The translations under genes and the position numbers were made by a program. From WHTF01 sp964482425 (GTDB lineage Bacteria; Desulfobacterota; Binatia; UBA9968), in the NCBI GenBank assembly GCA_964482425.1, contig CAYZXN010000179.1, positions 1 through 21,001 on the forward strand: a stretch of 21,001 nt of DNA, written 5' to 3'. Shown in pieces: positions 1 through 7,691 of this stretch. Every line of letters begins with the position of its first letter. The stretch's first letter is position 1. The notes below the pieces were generated by a model. The model saw only the letters and a program-made list of their open reading frames with translations, made no database searches and was not told the DNA's origin.

Positions 1-94
1 CTTCGAAACAATGTCGGATTAGGGCTAAGTCTCACAGGCGCATAGCCTTCGTTCCGGAGGCCTTAACCCCTCCAACCGTTGGAAGAGACCTTTG
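1..94. other. Short region downstream of the NodT-like gene, no gene seen
   Basis: It contains a small near-palindrome TCCAACCGTTGGA (71-83) and GGAGG/CCTCC arms nearby, but no T-tract. No convincing terminator for the minus-strand operon could be called. Confidence 0.3.
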
Positions 95-1540
95 TTAGTC
101 CGTATCCCAACCGCCGCCCAGCGCTTTGTAAAGCGCAACGAGATTCGATGCCATGATCGTCTCACTCTGGGCAAGCTCGCTCTCCGACTCATAGAGCGCG
201 CGCTGCGATGCCAGGACATTGAGAAAATCCACCAATCCGCGGGTATGAAGCTCGTCAGCCATCTGCACGGCGCGGCGGTTGGCAGCAACGGCAGCGATCA
301 AAGAGCGATAGCGCGTCTGTTCGTTGGCGTAACTCACCAGAGAGTTTTCCACGTCTTCGAACGCCGTCAAAACAGTCTTCTCATATAACGTTAACGCTTG
401 TTCCTGCTGCGCACTGCGCACGGCGATGCTCGCGCGAATTCTGCCGGCGTCGAAAACCGGCCAGAAAAGCGCCGGTCCGATGGACCAGAAGCGGCTGGGT
501 GCGGTGAATAAATCGCCGGCGCTGATGCTCTGAACACCAAAGCCCCCGCCCAGAGAAAACCTCGGATACAGATCCGCGGTGGCGGCACCCACTTGAGCCG
601 TCGCCGCCGCCAGCAACCGCTCGGCGCGCCGGATATCCGGCCGGCGCCTGAGAAGTTCGGCAGGCATGCCGACGTGGGCTTGCGGCGGCAGGGCGGGCAC
701 CGGCGCGTCGCCGCCGAGTTCGGCAGACAGCGCGCCGGGCTGCAGCCCCAACAGGATATCGAGACGATGCGCGCTTTGTTTCGCGCCGCTTTCCAGGACG
801 GGAATTTCTGCTGCAATTCTGTTCACCTGACCTTCGGCTTGCGCTACTTCAAGATCACTGGAAAGTCCCGCTTCAAAGCGCACGCGCGTCAGTTCGAGCG
901 TCTCCTGCTGCGCCTGAAGATTGGAGCGCGCCACCGCCAGCCGGCGCTGAAAACCGCGCAGGTCAATGTAATTTCTCGCCACATCGCCAAGTAGAGTAAC
1001 CAATGTCTGGCGCCGCTCTTCGACCGATGCGTCGACACTGGCATCGGCCGCTTCGACGCTTCGCCGCACGCCGCCGAATACGTCGAGTTCCCAGCTGGCA
1101 TCGAAGCCGGCTCTAAAAAAATCCTGCGCGCCGTTGACGCCCAACGAAGACGAGCCGTCCCTGCCGGACGAGAAAGCGTTCTCACTGGCACGGCTGCGCG
1201 TGTATGAGCCCGAAGTTTCCAACGCCGGCCATTGCCCTGCCGCCGTGACGGCGCGCAACGCGCGCGATTCACGAATGCGCGCTTCAGCCAGACGCAGATC
1301 CAGATTCGACTGCGCGGCGCGCTCCACCAGCGTATTGAGCAACGGATCGTTGAACTCAGTCCACCAGCGCGCCAACCCGGCAGAGCGAGTATCGATGCCC
1401 GCTTGTTGGGCCTGGTTCCATGCCGCCGGAACGACAACTTCAGGCGGCCGATATTGAGGACCGACGGCGCAACCGGCAACCATGAGGCCCATAACGGCAC
1501 CGGCAGCCGCCATTTTTGTGCTCGATGCATTTGAAATCAT
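95..1540 (-). CDS. NodT-family outer-membrane efflux lipoprotein (RND/ABC exporter channel)
   Basis: This is a TolC-like outer-membrane channel of the NodT/OprM type, the exit duct of a tripartite exporter. The 481-residue protein starts with a short signal peptide ending in the lipobox VAGC, with the lipidated cysteine at about residue 24. It continues with the family-typical AVGPQYRPP and two OEP repeats, including the coiled-coil stretch LDLRLAEARIRESRALRA and the motif ELLRRRPDIRRAERLLAAA near the second repeat. Length is normal for the family. An upstream in-frame GTG at 1555 exists, but the Shine-Dalgarno GAGGAA sits just inside it, 7 nt before the ATG at 1540, so the ATG is preferred. 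It is the last gene of the ybhGFSR-like operon, 40 nt after the second permease. E. coli ybhGFSR has no outer-membrane gene, so this channel is an addition. It could also serve the neighbouring RND pump, which lacks one. Confidence 0.93.
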   Translation of the reverse strand: MISNASSTKMAAAGAVMGLMVAGCAVGPQYRPPEVVVPAAWNQAQQAGIDTRSAGLARWWTEFNDPLLNTLVERAAQSNLDLRLAEARIRESRALRAVTAAGQWPALETSGSYTRSRASENAFSSGRDGSSSLGVNGAQDFFRAGFDASWELDVFGGVRRSVEAADASVDASVEERRQTLVTLLGDVARNYIDLRGFQRRLAVARSNLQAQQETLELTRVRFEAGLSSDLEVAQAEGQVNRIAAEIPVLESGAKQSAHRLDILLGLQPGALSAELGGDAPVPALPPQAHVGMPAELLRRRPDIRRAERLLAAATAQVGAATADLYPRFSLGGGFGVQSISAGDLFTAPSRFWSIGPALFWPVFDAGRIRASIAVRSAQQEQALTLYEKTVLTAFEDVENSLVSYANEQTRYRSLIAAVAANRRAVQMADELHTRGLVDFLNVLASQRALYESESELAQSETIMASNLVALYKALGGGWDTD

Positions 1541-1547
1541 TTCTTTG

Positions 1548-1553
1548 TTCCTC
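1548..1553 (-). promoter_or_regulatory. Ribosome-binding site deciding the start of the NodT-like gene
   Basis: GAGGAA on the minus strand lies 7 nt upstream of the ATG at 1540. It overlaps the alternative upstream GTG at 1555-1553, which argues against that longer start. Confidence 0.7.
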
Positions 1554-1580
1554 ACTTTACGAGACGGTGCATGGCGCTCT

Positions 1581-2699
1581 CTACGTCAGTCGATGCCGGA
1601 ACATCCATGAGGCGGCCGACAGCGTGACCGCGGCCATGAGCGCCAGCGGCCAGAGTTCGGGAATCAACAGAGCCAGACCTGCGCCTTCCAGATAGACGCG
1701 ATGGGCGATATCGATGGCGTAACGTAACGGGTTGATCAAAGTTAGATACTGGACAAAGACCGGCATACTGCTGATCGGCGTGGTCAAGCCGGACAACAGC
1801 GCAAACGGCATGATCAGCATAAACGAAAAAAGCATCGCCTGTTGCATGGTCGCTGTGATCGAGGACAACAGCAAGCCTATGCCCACGGCCGCCAGCAGGA
1901 AGACGCCGAGACCGGCATATAACGTAACCATGGATCCGGCGAACGGGATGCGAAACCAGAGCTGCGCGACCAGTAGAACCATGGTCGCCTGCACAATTCC
2001 GACCAGAACCGCCGGCAGCGCCTTGCCGGCCATGATTTCGGCCGGGCGGAACGGCGTCACCAGCAACTGATCGAATGTTCCCTGCTCGCGCTCCCGCGCC
2101 ACAGACATGCCGGTCAGTAGCAGCGTCTGAATCAAAGTGAGAGTACCGATCAGCGCCGGAATCATGTGCCAGCGGGTTTCGAGATTTGGGTTGTACCAGG
2201 ACCGGGTCGTCACCTTGATCGACGCGCCGCCCAGACCGCGATCGTTGCGCCAGCCGGCATTGAAAACATCAACGATCTGACCGACGTAACCGATGGCCGT
2301 GCCGGCGGTGTTGGAATTGCGGCCGTCGGCGATGATTTGCACCGAAGCGGCCGTACCGGAGAGCAGACGCCGCTCGAAGTCATGGTCGATCTGAATCACC
2401 AGCAGGGCGCGCTGCCTATCGATGATGTCTTTGACATCTTCGGCGCGCTGCAGGTTGGCGACTCGTTGGAAGACCCGCGAGCCGTCGATGCGCGCCAGTA
2501 ACTGGTGTGAGGCCGCGCTACGATCGCGATCGAGCATTGCGTACGGCACATGGTTCAAATCGTAGGTGGCGACGTAGCCGTAAATCAGGCACTGCAGAAT
2601 TGGCGGTATGATGATACTGAAACGGCTGCGCGGATCCTTGAGAATCGCCAGCAGTTCCTTGCGCGCCAAGGCCATAATGCGAAGAAAAGCGTCTAACAT
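1581..2699 (-). CDS. ABC-2 type multidrug exporter permease (YbhR-like)
   Basis: This is an inner-membrane permease of a drug-type ABC exporter, about 372 residues from the ATG at 2699. A short cytoplasmic N-terminus, which contains KELLAILKDPRSRF, leads into a first transmembrane helix at about residues 30-50. A large extracytoplasmic domain follows. After it comes the hallmark cytoplasmic stretch REREQGTFDQLLVTPFRP, then five hydrophobic helices typical of the ABC2_membrane_3 family. The start is ambiguous: a TTG at 2708 would overlap the preceding stop by 4 nt (TTGA), while the ATG at 2699 has GAGG only 3 nt upstream. I prefer the ATG and assume coupling to the upstream permease. It pairs with the permease encoded just before it to form a heterodimeric channel driven by the double ATPase. 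Confidence 0.92.
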   Translation of the reverse strand: MLDAFLRIMALARKELLAILKDPRSRFSIIIPPILQCLIYGYVATYDLNHVPYAMLDRDRSAASHQLLARIDGSRVFQRVANLQRAEDVKDIIDRQRALLVIQIDHDFERRLLSGTAASVQIIADGRNSNTAGTAIGYVGQIVDVFNAGWRNDRGLGGASIKVTTRSWYNPNLETRWHMIPALIGTLTLIQTLLLTGMSVAREREQGTFDQLLVTPFRPAEIMAGKALPAVLVGIVQATMVLLVAQLWFRIPFAGSMVTLYAGLGVFLLAAVGIGLLLSSITATMQQAMLFSFMLIMPFALLSGLTTPISSMPVFVQYLTLINPLRYAIDIAHRVYLEGAGLALLIPELWPLALMAAVTLSAASWMFRHRLT

Positions 2700-2704
2700 T
2701 AGCC

Positions 2705-3853
2705 TCAATCCAGCCTTTTCCGCGTTACCCTGCGAGTGAGAGATGCCAGAATCGCAGCCATGCCTGCCAGAACCGCCGCATTCGGCAGGATCACCGGCCA
2801 GATATCGCCGGCCAGAAAGATCGTTTGCAGAAGCGCGACGTAGTAGCGCGCCGGCAGCACATAAGTAATCATCCGCACCAATTCCGGCATGCTGCGCAGG
2901 TCGAAGAGAAATCCGGACAACATCACGGCGGGAAGAAAAGAGACCAGCAAGGTGATCTGGCTGGCGACGAATTGGTTTTTTACTGCGGATGAAATAAGCA
3001 GGCCAATGCCCAGCGCCACCAGCAGATAGAGCATCGACACGCCCGTCAGCACAATCACCGAGCCGCGAAAGGGAATGTTAAAAAGGAACTTGGCTGCCAG
3101 CAAACACAGCGCCAAGCCGATCATGCCAAGGGCAAAGTACGGAATCGTTTTGCCGAGCAAAATTTCGTCCGTTCGCACCGGCGTCACGAACAATGCCTCG
3201 ATAGTGCCGCGCTCCCATTCGCGCGCCATGACCAAAGCGGTCAACAAGGCTCCGATCAGCGTCATGATCAGCACGATCAATCCCGGAACTAAAAAGTACC
3301 GGCTCTCGTTGGCCTCGTTGAACCACATGCGGTTCTGCACCACCACCGGACCGGCAGACACCGTCATCGCTTCGCCGGCGCGGCGCGCCGACCATTGGCC
3401 GACCGCGCCCTGCGCATAGTTCTGGATGATGCGCGCATTGTTGGCATCGACGCCGTGCACCAGAATCTGCACTTCGGCGCCGCCGAGCGCCAGGTTGCGC
3501 GCGAAATCAGGGCGGATACGGATGATGCCATCGAGCTTTCTCTCGAGCAGGAGTTGTTCGGCCCGCGCCATTGATGTCATCATCCGCGCATCGAAATAAG
3601 GCGACAGCTCAAAGCCCGCGGCCACTTCGCTGGCCTCGGGGGTTGGGTCTTCGACAACGATGGCCACCGGCACATGGGTGACGTCCAGGGTAATCCCATA
3701 GCCAAATAGCAGAATCAGCAGGACGGGCATGACGATGCCAATGGCAATGCTGCTGGGATCGCGCACCATCTGGCGCGCCTCTTTGCGCACCAAGGCGCCG
3801 ATTCGGAGCGCGCTGGCGCGCACTGCACTGTGATTGCGAAGCAGCGCGATCAT
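2705..3853 (-). CDS. ABC-2 type multidrug exporter permease (YbhS-like)
   Basis: This is the first of two consecutive ABC-2 permeases, 382 residues long. It has the same plan as its partner: the N-terminal KEARQMVRDPSSIA motif, one transmembrane helix (about 35-55), an extracytoplasmic domain, then AREWERGTIEALFVTPVR and a C-terminal membrane bundle. The latter motif is diagnostic of the drug-exporter branch that contains YbhS. Its ATG overlaps the TGA of the upstream ATPase gene in an ATGA arrangement (3850-3853), indicating translational coupling. The related sequence and size of the two permeases point to an ancient duplication and a heterodimeric transporter. The substrate cannot be read from the sequence; E. 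coli YbhFSR has been linked to cation and drug efflux. Confidence 0.93.
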   Translation of the reverse strand: MIALLRNHSAVRASALRIGALVRKEARQMVRDPSSIAIGIVMPVLLILLFGYGITLDVTHVPVAIVVEDPTPEASEVAAGFELSPYFDARMMTSMARAEQLLLERKLDGIIRIRPDFARNLALGGAEVQILVHGVDANNARIIQNYAQGAVGQWSARRAGEAMTVSAGPVVVQNRMWFNEANESRYFLVPGLIVLIMTLIGALLTALVMAREWERGTIEALFVTPVRTDEILLGKTIPYFALGMIGLALCLLAAKFLFNIPFRGSVIVLTGVSMLYLLVALGIGLLISSAVKNQFVASQITLLVSFLPAVMLSGFLFDLRSMPELVRMITYVLPARYYVALLQTIFLAGDIWPVILPNAAVLAGMAAILASLTRRVTRKRLD

Positions 3854-5712
3854 GCGGCACCTCGCTCCTTATCATGGGCCCTGGCCGCCTCGACAACGGC
3901 AATGAAAGCGTCCTCCATATCCGGCGCTGGTACCGTATCCGTGGCGGCTCGGCTGCGGATCTCCGCAGGCGTGCCCTGGGCCAGGATCCGGCCGGCATCC
4001 AGGATCGCGACACGATCGCAATACTCTGCTTCTTCCATGAAATGGGTGGTGATCACGACAGTCACCCCTTGTTCGGAGAGCGCGGTAATACGCCGCCAGA
4101 ATTCACGCCGTGCCACAGGATCGGCGCCGCTGGTCGGCTCGTCGAGAAACAACGTTTCAGGCTGATGCAGCAGCGCTGCCGCCATCGCCAAGCGCTGCTT
4201 AAAGCCGCCCGGCAAATTGCCGCTCGGTAAGTGGACCAGCGGCGTCAGCTCGAACTGCTCCAAGGCCCACGCGATACGCTGCGTCTTTTGCGCACCGCGC
4301 AAGTTATAGGCGCTGGCGAAAAAATCCAGATTTTCGCGTACCGAGAGCTGGCCGTAGAGGGAAAATTTCTGCGCGACATAGCCGATGCGCTGGCGCGCCG
4401 AGGCCCGCGCACGGCGCAAATCCGCGCCTGCAACGCGCAATCTGCCGCTGCTGGCCGGCAGCAGACCGCACAGCATTCGAAATGTCGTGGTCTTGCCCGC
4501 GCCGTTCGGGCCGAGTAGTCCGTAGATCTCGCCGCGCCGGACTTCAAAACTGACACTGTCCACGGCCGTGAAATCTCCAAAACGCCGCGTCAGATCGCGA
4601 ACTTCGACCACCGCCGGTTGCGCAGGAGGTAAGGGGCCTGAGGAGCCCTGGGAGGATGGGACCTGGTCTGGAGGACTGGCCGACACATAAAACGGCTGAT
4701 TAGCGGATGAGGAAACAGATCCTGGTGAAGATCCGGAGAGGCTTCGCCGCAAGAGCATCATGAAGCCGTCTTCGAAGCGCGGCTCTGCGCGGGCCGCGGT
4801 TACTCCATAGAAGCTCAACCGAGACGGGTCATCGTTTTCTTGATCTGGTTTTTCGCTCTCATCCCTCATCTCTGCCATGACGAAACGCACTTGCCCGCCG
4901 TCAGGCACCGCATCGATCACGTCAGGCTGATCCAACAGGCGCGCTTGAAATTCCCTCGCTTTTTGTCCGGTCGGCGGCTCGGCACGAAAAACTCGACGCG
5001 CCGCCAACGCAGTCACTTCAGCGGGATTTCCGTGCGCCAGCACATGCCCCTCATGCATGACGATCACGAGGCCGCAACGTTCGGCCTCGTCAAGATACGA
5101 TGTGCTCAGCAAGACCGTTAGCCCTTGATCGCCGACCAGTTGCAGAATAATGTCCCACAGCTCGCGCCGGGAAAGCGGATCGACCCCGACCGTCGGCTCG
5201 TCGAGCAAAAGCAGTTCCGGCGCACGCACCAAGGTGCAGGCCAAACCGAGTTTTTGTTTCATCCCCCCTGACAGACGTCCGGCCAACCGTCCGGTAAACG
5301 AGCCCAGCGCGGTCATTTCCATCAGCCGGGGATAGCGCCGGCTTCTTTCTTCCACAGAAACGCCGTGCAGATCAGCATAAAGATCGAGGTTCTCCTGCAC
5401 GCTCAGGTCTTCGTACAAACCGAACCTCTGCGGCATATAGCCGATGCGGTCTTGCACTCTTTGCGGCTCGGCAGCGACGTCAAAATCGAGAACTCTCAAC
5501 CCGCCGGAGTCAGGCGCCATCAGGCCGGCGGCCAGCCGGACGAGTGTAGTCTTGCCCGCGCCGTCCGGCCCGACCAGAGCCGTCAACGTGCCATACGCGG
5601 CCTTGAAGGAAACGCCATCGAGAGCGTGGACGATCTCTCCACTCTCGCGCCGGAAGGATTTACTCAGATCACGAGCTACGAGAACGTGGCTCTTTTCTGA
5701 ATGATCCATCAT
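3850..5712 (-). CDS. Double-domain ABC exporter ATPase (YbhF-like)
   Basis: This 620-residue cytoplasmic ATPase has two fused nucleotide-binding domains and should energise the two permeases encoded downstream. Domain 1 has Walker A GPDGAGKTT (48-56), Q-loop Q95, signature LSGGM (147-151) and Walker B LLLLDE (167-172). Domain 2 has Walker A GPNGAGKTT (401-409), Q448, signature LPGGF (500-504), Walker B with D524-E525, and H-loop H557. A Ser/Pro/Gln-rich linker of about 40 residues (roughly 324-366) separates them. Two oddities stand out: domain 1 has Ser205 where the H-loop histidine is expected (STSYLDEAE), and domain 2 has Pro in place of the signature Ser. Its ATG overlaps the adaptor gene's stop (ATGA). 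A second in-frame ATG follows immediately, and GGGAG upstream could serve either. The fusion and gene order match YbhF. Confidence 0.95.
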   Translation of the reverse strand: MMDHSEKSHVLVARDLSKSFRRESGEIVHALDGVSFKAAYGTLTALVGPDGAGKTTLVRLAAGLMAPDSGGLRVLDFDVAAEPQRVQDRIGYMPQRFGLYEDLSVQENLDLYADLHGVSVEERSRRYPRLMEMTALGSFTGRLAGRLSGGMKQKLGLACTLVRAPELLLLDEPTVGVDPLSRRELWDIILQLVGDQGLTVLLSTSYLDEAERCGLVIVMHEGHVLAHGNPAEVTALAARRVFRAEPPTGQKAREFQARLLDQPDVIDAVPDGGQVRFVMAEMRDESEKPDQENDDPSRLSFYGVTAARAEPRFEDGFMMLLRRSLSGSSPGSVSSSANQPFYVSASPPDQVPSSQGSSGPLPPAQPAVVEVRDLTRRFGDFTAVDSVSFEVRRGEIYGLLGPNGAGKTTTFRMLCGLLPASSGRLRVAGADLRRARASARQRIGYVAQKFSLYGQLSVRENLDFFASAYNLRGAQKTQRIAWALEQFELTPLVHLPSGNLPGGFKQRLAMAAALLHQPETLFLDEPTSGADPVARREFWRRITALSEQGVTVVITTHFMEEAEYCDRVAILDAGRILAQGTPAEIRSRAATDTVPAPDMEDAFIAVVEAARAHDKERGAA

Positions 5713-6713
5713 TGGCTCCCGCCATTTGGATCGAGATGAACGCTGGCGGGCATACCCAAACGCAACTCATCGGCCGGATCTTTGACAAACACCCGAACTT
5801 CATAAACCAGGCTGCTTCTGAGTTCTTCGGTTTGCACGGATTTGGGAGTAAATTCAGCCACCGGCGAAATGAACCCGATCCACCCTTCGAAGCGCCGCCC
5901 GGGAAAACTATCCACCGAGACAGCGGCTCTCAATCCCTGGCTTATCTTTCCCAAATCAACTGCCGCGATGTAGGCGCGCACCCACTTCGGATCGGTGATC
6001 GCAAGAGAAAAAACCGGTCGCTGCGGCGAGGCCATTTCTCCTGGCTCCATGACTCGGGTACGGACGACCGCATCGACTGGCGCGATTAATTCCGCGTCCT
6101 TCAATTGCTGGCGCAGCACCCTGGCTTGCGCCTCCAAAGCCCTCAAGCGCGCCTCGTTCTCGTCGATTTCTTCGCGGCGCGGACCGGCAATGGCCAGGTC
6201 TAAAGATTTTTCAACCACTGCCAGCTTTGACTCGGCGACTTGGACGGCGGTTTTCGCGTTGTCGACGTCCTGCTGGCGCACGGCACGGCCGGCAGATATT
6301 TCCGCCGCGCTCCTCCAGCGTTCGTACTGTTGCCGCGCATTGGCGAGGTCGGCTTGCGCCGACTGCACATTAGCCCGCGCCTGGGCGATCTCTTCGGGAC
6401 GGCTGCCGCTGCGAAGCCGTTTGACGATGTGACGTTGCGCTGCCGCTTGCGCCTCGGCTTGCGCCAACTGCGGCTCCAGACGGGAGGTGTCGAGCCGCGC
6501 CAGCACCTGCCCTTCTTTAACGCGGTCGCCTTCCTGCGCCATGACAGCAGCGATCCGCTCGCTATTATTGAAAGACAGCTGCACCTGGCGCAGATCGACA
6601 TTACCGTAGAGCGCCAACACCGTGGAGGCGCTTTCCCGGCCGTTCCACCACCACGCCGACAGGACGCTAATGACGATCACGATCACTCCAGCAACTAAAA
6701 TAAGGCGCTTCAT
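5709..6713 (-). CDS. HlyD-family periplasmic adaptor of the ABC exporter (YbhG-like)
   Basis: This membrane-fusion protein bridges the inner-membrane ABC transporter to an outer-membrane channel. The 334-residue protein has a single N-terminal signal-anchor helix (about residues 3-23, VAGVIVIVISVLSAWWW) and no lipobox. A lipoyl-like half motif, MAQEGDRVKEGQVLARLD, is followed by a long coiled-coil hairpin rich in Ala, Gln and Glu (about 80-200). The matching half, LIAPVDAVVRTRVMEPGEMASP, and a C-terminal beta-barrel come after it. The spacing and motifs match YbhG more closely than RND adaptors. The gene follows the TetR regulator after about 145 nt, and its stop overlaps the ATPase start, so adaptor and ATPase are probably made in step. 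Only a weak ribosome-binding site (GGTGA) precedes the ATG. Confidence 0.93.
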   Translation of the reverse strand: MKRLILVAGVIVIVISVLSAWWWNGRESASTVLALYGNVDLRQVQLSFNNSERIAAVMAQEGDRVKEGQVLARLDTSRLEPQLAQAEAQAAAQRHIVKRLRSGSRPEEIAQARANVQSAQADLANARQQYERWRSAAEISAGRAVRQQDVDNAKTAVQVAESKLAVVEKSLDLAIAGPRREEIDENEARLRALEAQARVLRQQLKDAELIAPVDAVVRTRVMEPGEMASPQRPVFSLAITDPKWVRAYIAAVDLGKISQGLRAAVSVDSFPGRRFEGWIGFISPVAEFTPKSVQTEELRSSLVYEVRVFVKDPADELRLGMPASVHLDPNGGSQ

Positions 6714-6858
6714 AAGTCACCGGTTATCGGCGCGGCGAGAGACCCCGCGTTGATACAAGAGCGCAGGTGCGCATCGCCGCTGATGCTCCTCCGCACCGCT
6801 GGTCCTCCTGTTTCTTCGCTGACCGGTCTCCTCTCCTTGCCTGCTTCCTGTTTGCCGG

Positions 6859-7491
6859 TCATCTCGCACGCGCCCTTTCGGTAAGCACCCCTTCCAGAAC
6901 CACGGCAGTGACGGTTGAAAATCCCGCCTGCAGCGTAAGGTTGAGTTCCGCCATCTTCGCCGGATTCATAATCGCCTCGGCGGCGCCCAGAAGAACTTCT
7001 ATGATCAAACGCGTAGAGATATCTTTACGAACGACTCCCGCCCGGCGGCATTCGTCGAAGAGCTTGCCGAAGTACCTTTGAATCACCTGACGCCTGCGCT
7101 TTTGCACCAACTCGAAGATTTCCGGCGCTTCCCGGCGGATATCGCGCACGAACGGCGGCTGGATCTCCTCCGTGTGCTGCTGCAGGCAAGCGAGCAATCG
7201 ATGCAGTGAAGCAAGGCCATCCTTGGAGAATCCCGCCGCGATGCACTCGAGATCGACTTCGACCGCGCGAAACTTATCCATAACCACAGCCCGCAACAGA
7301 TCGGTCTTGCTTGGAAAACAGGCATAAAGGGTTTTTTTGCTCATCCCCAGCTCGCCGGCGAGGTCATCCATGGTGACGCCGCGGAATCCGTGCGCGAAAA
7401 AATGCCGCCGCGCCGAATCGACGATCCGCCGTTCGGCGGCATTGTCCTTGCGGCTCCGCTTCGGGGCGCTTTTCGTTGAACGAGCAGTCAT
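6859..7491 (-). CDS. TetR/AcrR-family repressor of the ABC exporter operon (CecR-like)
   Basis: This 210-residue one-component regulator has a basic N-terminus (SAPKRSRKDN) and a TetR helix-turn-helix at about residues 25-65. Within it, VTMDDLAGELGMSKKTLYACF is the recognition region typical of the CecR branch. The variable C-terminal ligand-binding domain includes PFVRDIRREAPEIFELVQKRR, also seen in this branch. It lies upstream of and codirectional with the adaptor-ATPase-permease-channel genes, the same regulator-first order as E. coli cecR-ybhGFSR. A likely promoter and a 7-bp-arm inverted repeat lie just upstream (7499-7540), so autorepression is likely, with control of the downstream operon if it is cotranscribed. 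The inducer is unknown. No strong Shine-Dalgarno precedes the ATG. Confidence 0.92.
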   Translation of the reverse strand: MTARSTKSAPKRSRKDNAAERRIVDSARRHFFAHGFRGVTMDDLAGELGMSKKTLYACFPSKTDLLRAVVMDKFRAVEVDLECIAAGFSKDGLASLHRLLACLQQHTEEIQPPFVRDIRREAPEIFELVQKRRRQVIQRYFGKLFDECRRAGVVRKDISTRLIIEVLLGAAEAIMNPAKMAELNLTLQAGFSTVTAVVLEGVLTERARAR

Positions 7492-7498
7492 GATACTC

Positions 7499-7528
7499 AG
7501 GAAACTGATTTAGTATAGATGGTTTCCT
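7499..7528. promoter_or_regulatory. Candidate operator for the CecR-like TetR regulator
   Basis: The inverted repeat AGGAAAC (7499-7505) and GTTTCCT (7522-7528) has perfect 7-bp arms and a 16-bp spacer. It spans the -10 element and transcription start of the regulator gene. Position and symmetry fit autorepression by a TetR dimer. No second copy was noticed upstream of the adaptor gene. Confidence 0.55.
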
Positions 7529-7540
7529 AGCGCCGCGCAA
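7512..7540 (-). promoter_or_regulatory. Sigma-70-like promoter of the first tetR gene and ABC exporter operon
   Basis: On the minus strand, a -35-like TTGCGC (7540-7535) is followed after 17 nt by a good -10 TATACT (7517-7512). The predicted start is near 7505, about 14 nt before the ATG. The -35 matches only half the consensus. The inverted repeat at 7499-7528 covers the -10 and start site. Confidence 0.5.
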
Positions 7541-7691
7541 ACCCGACGGATGAAAAGCGGGTGACGGCAAATGGAAATGGTTAGATTGCGGACGCTGAGA
7601 AAATGACTAAGCGACAATGAATCCCCGCTTCCTTCCTCCGTGCCGCGTGTCGACGCGTCTGCTTATTCGGGCGCCGTCCCTTTCCTGGTTT

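Noticed and set aside
7530..7691. Possible terminator after the RND pump (CCTGG/CCAGG arms)
   Set aside because: Arms are only 5 bp, the loop is long, part lies inside the coding end, and no T-tract follows.
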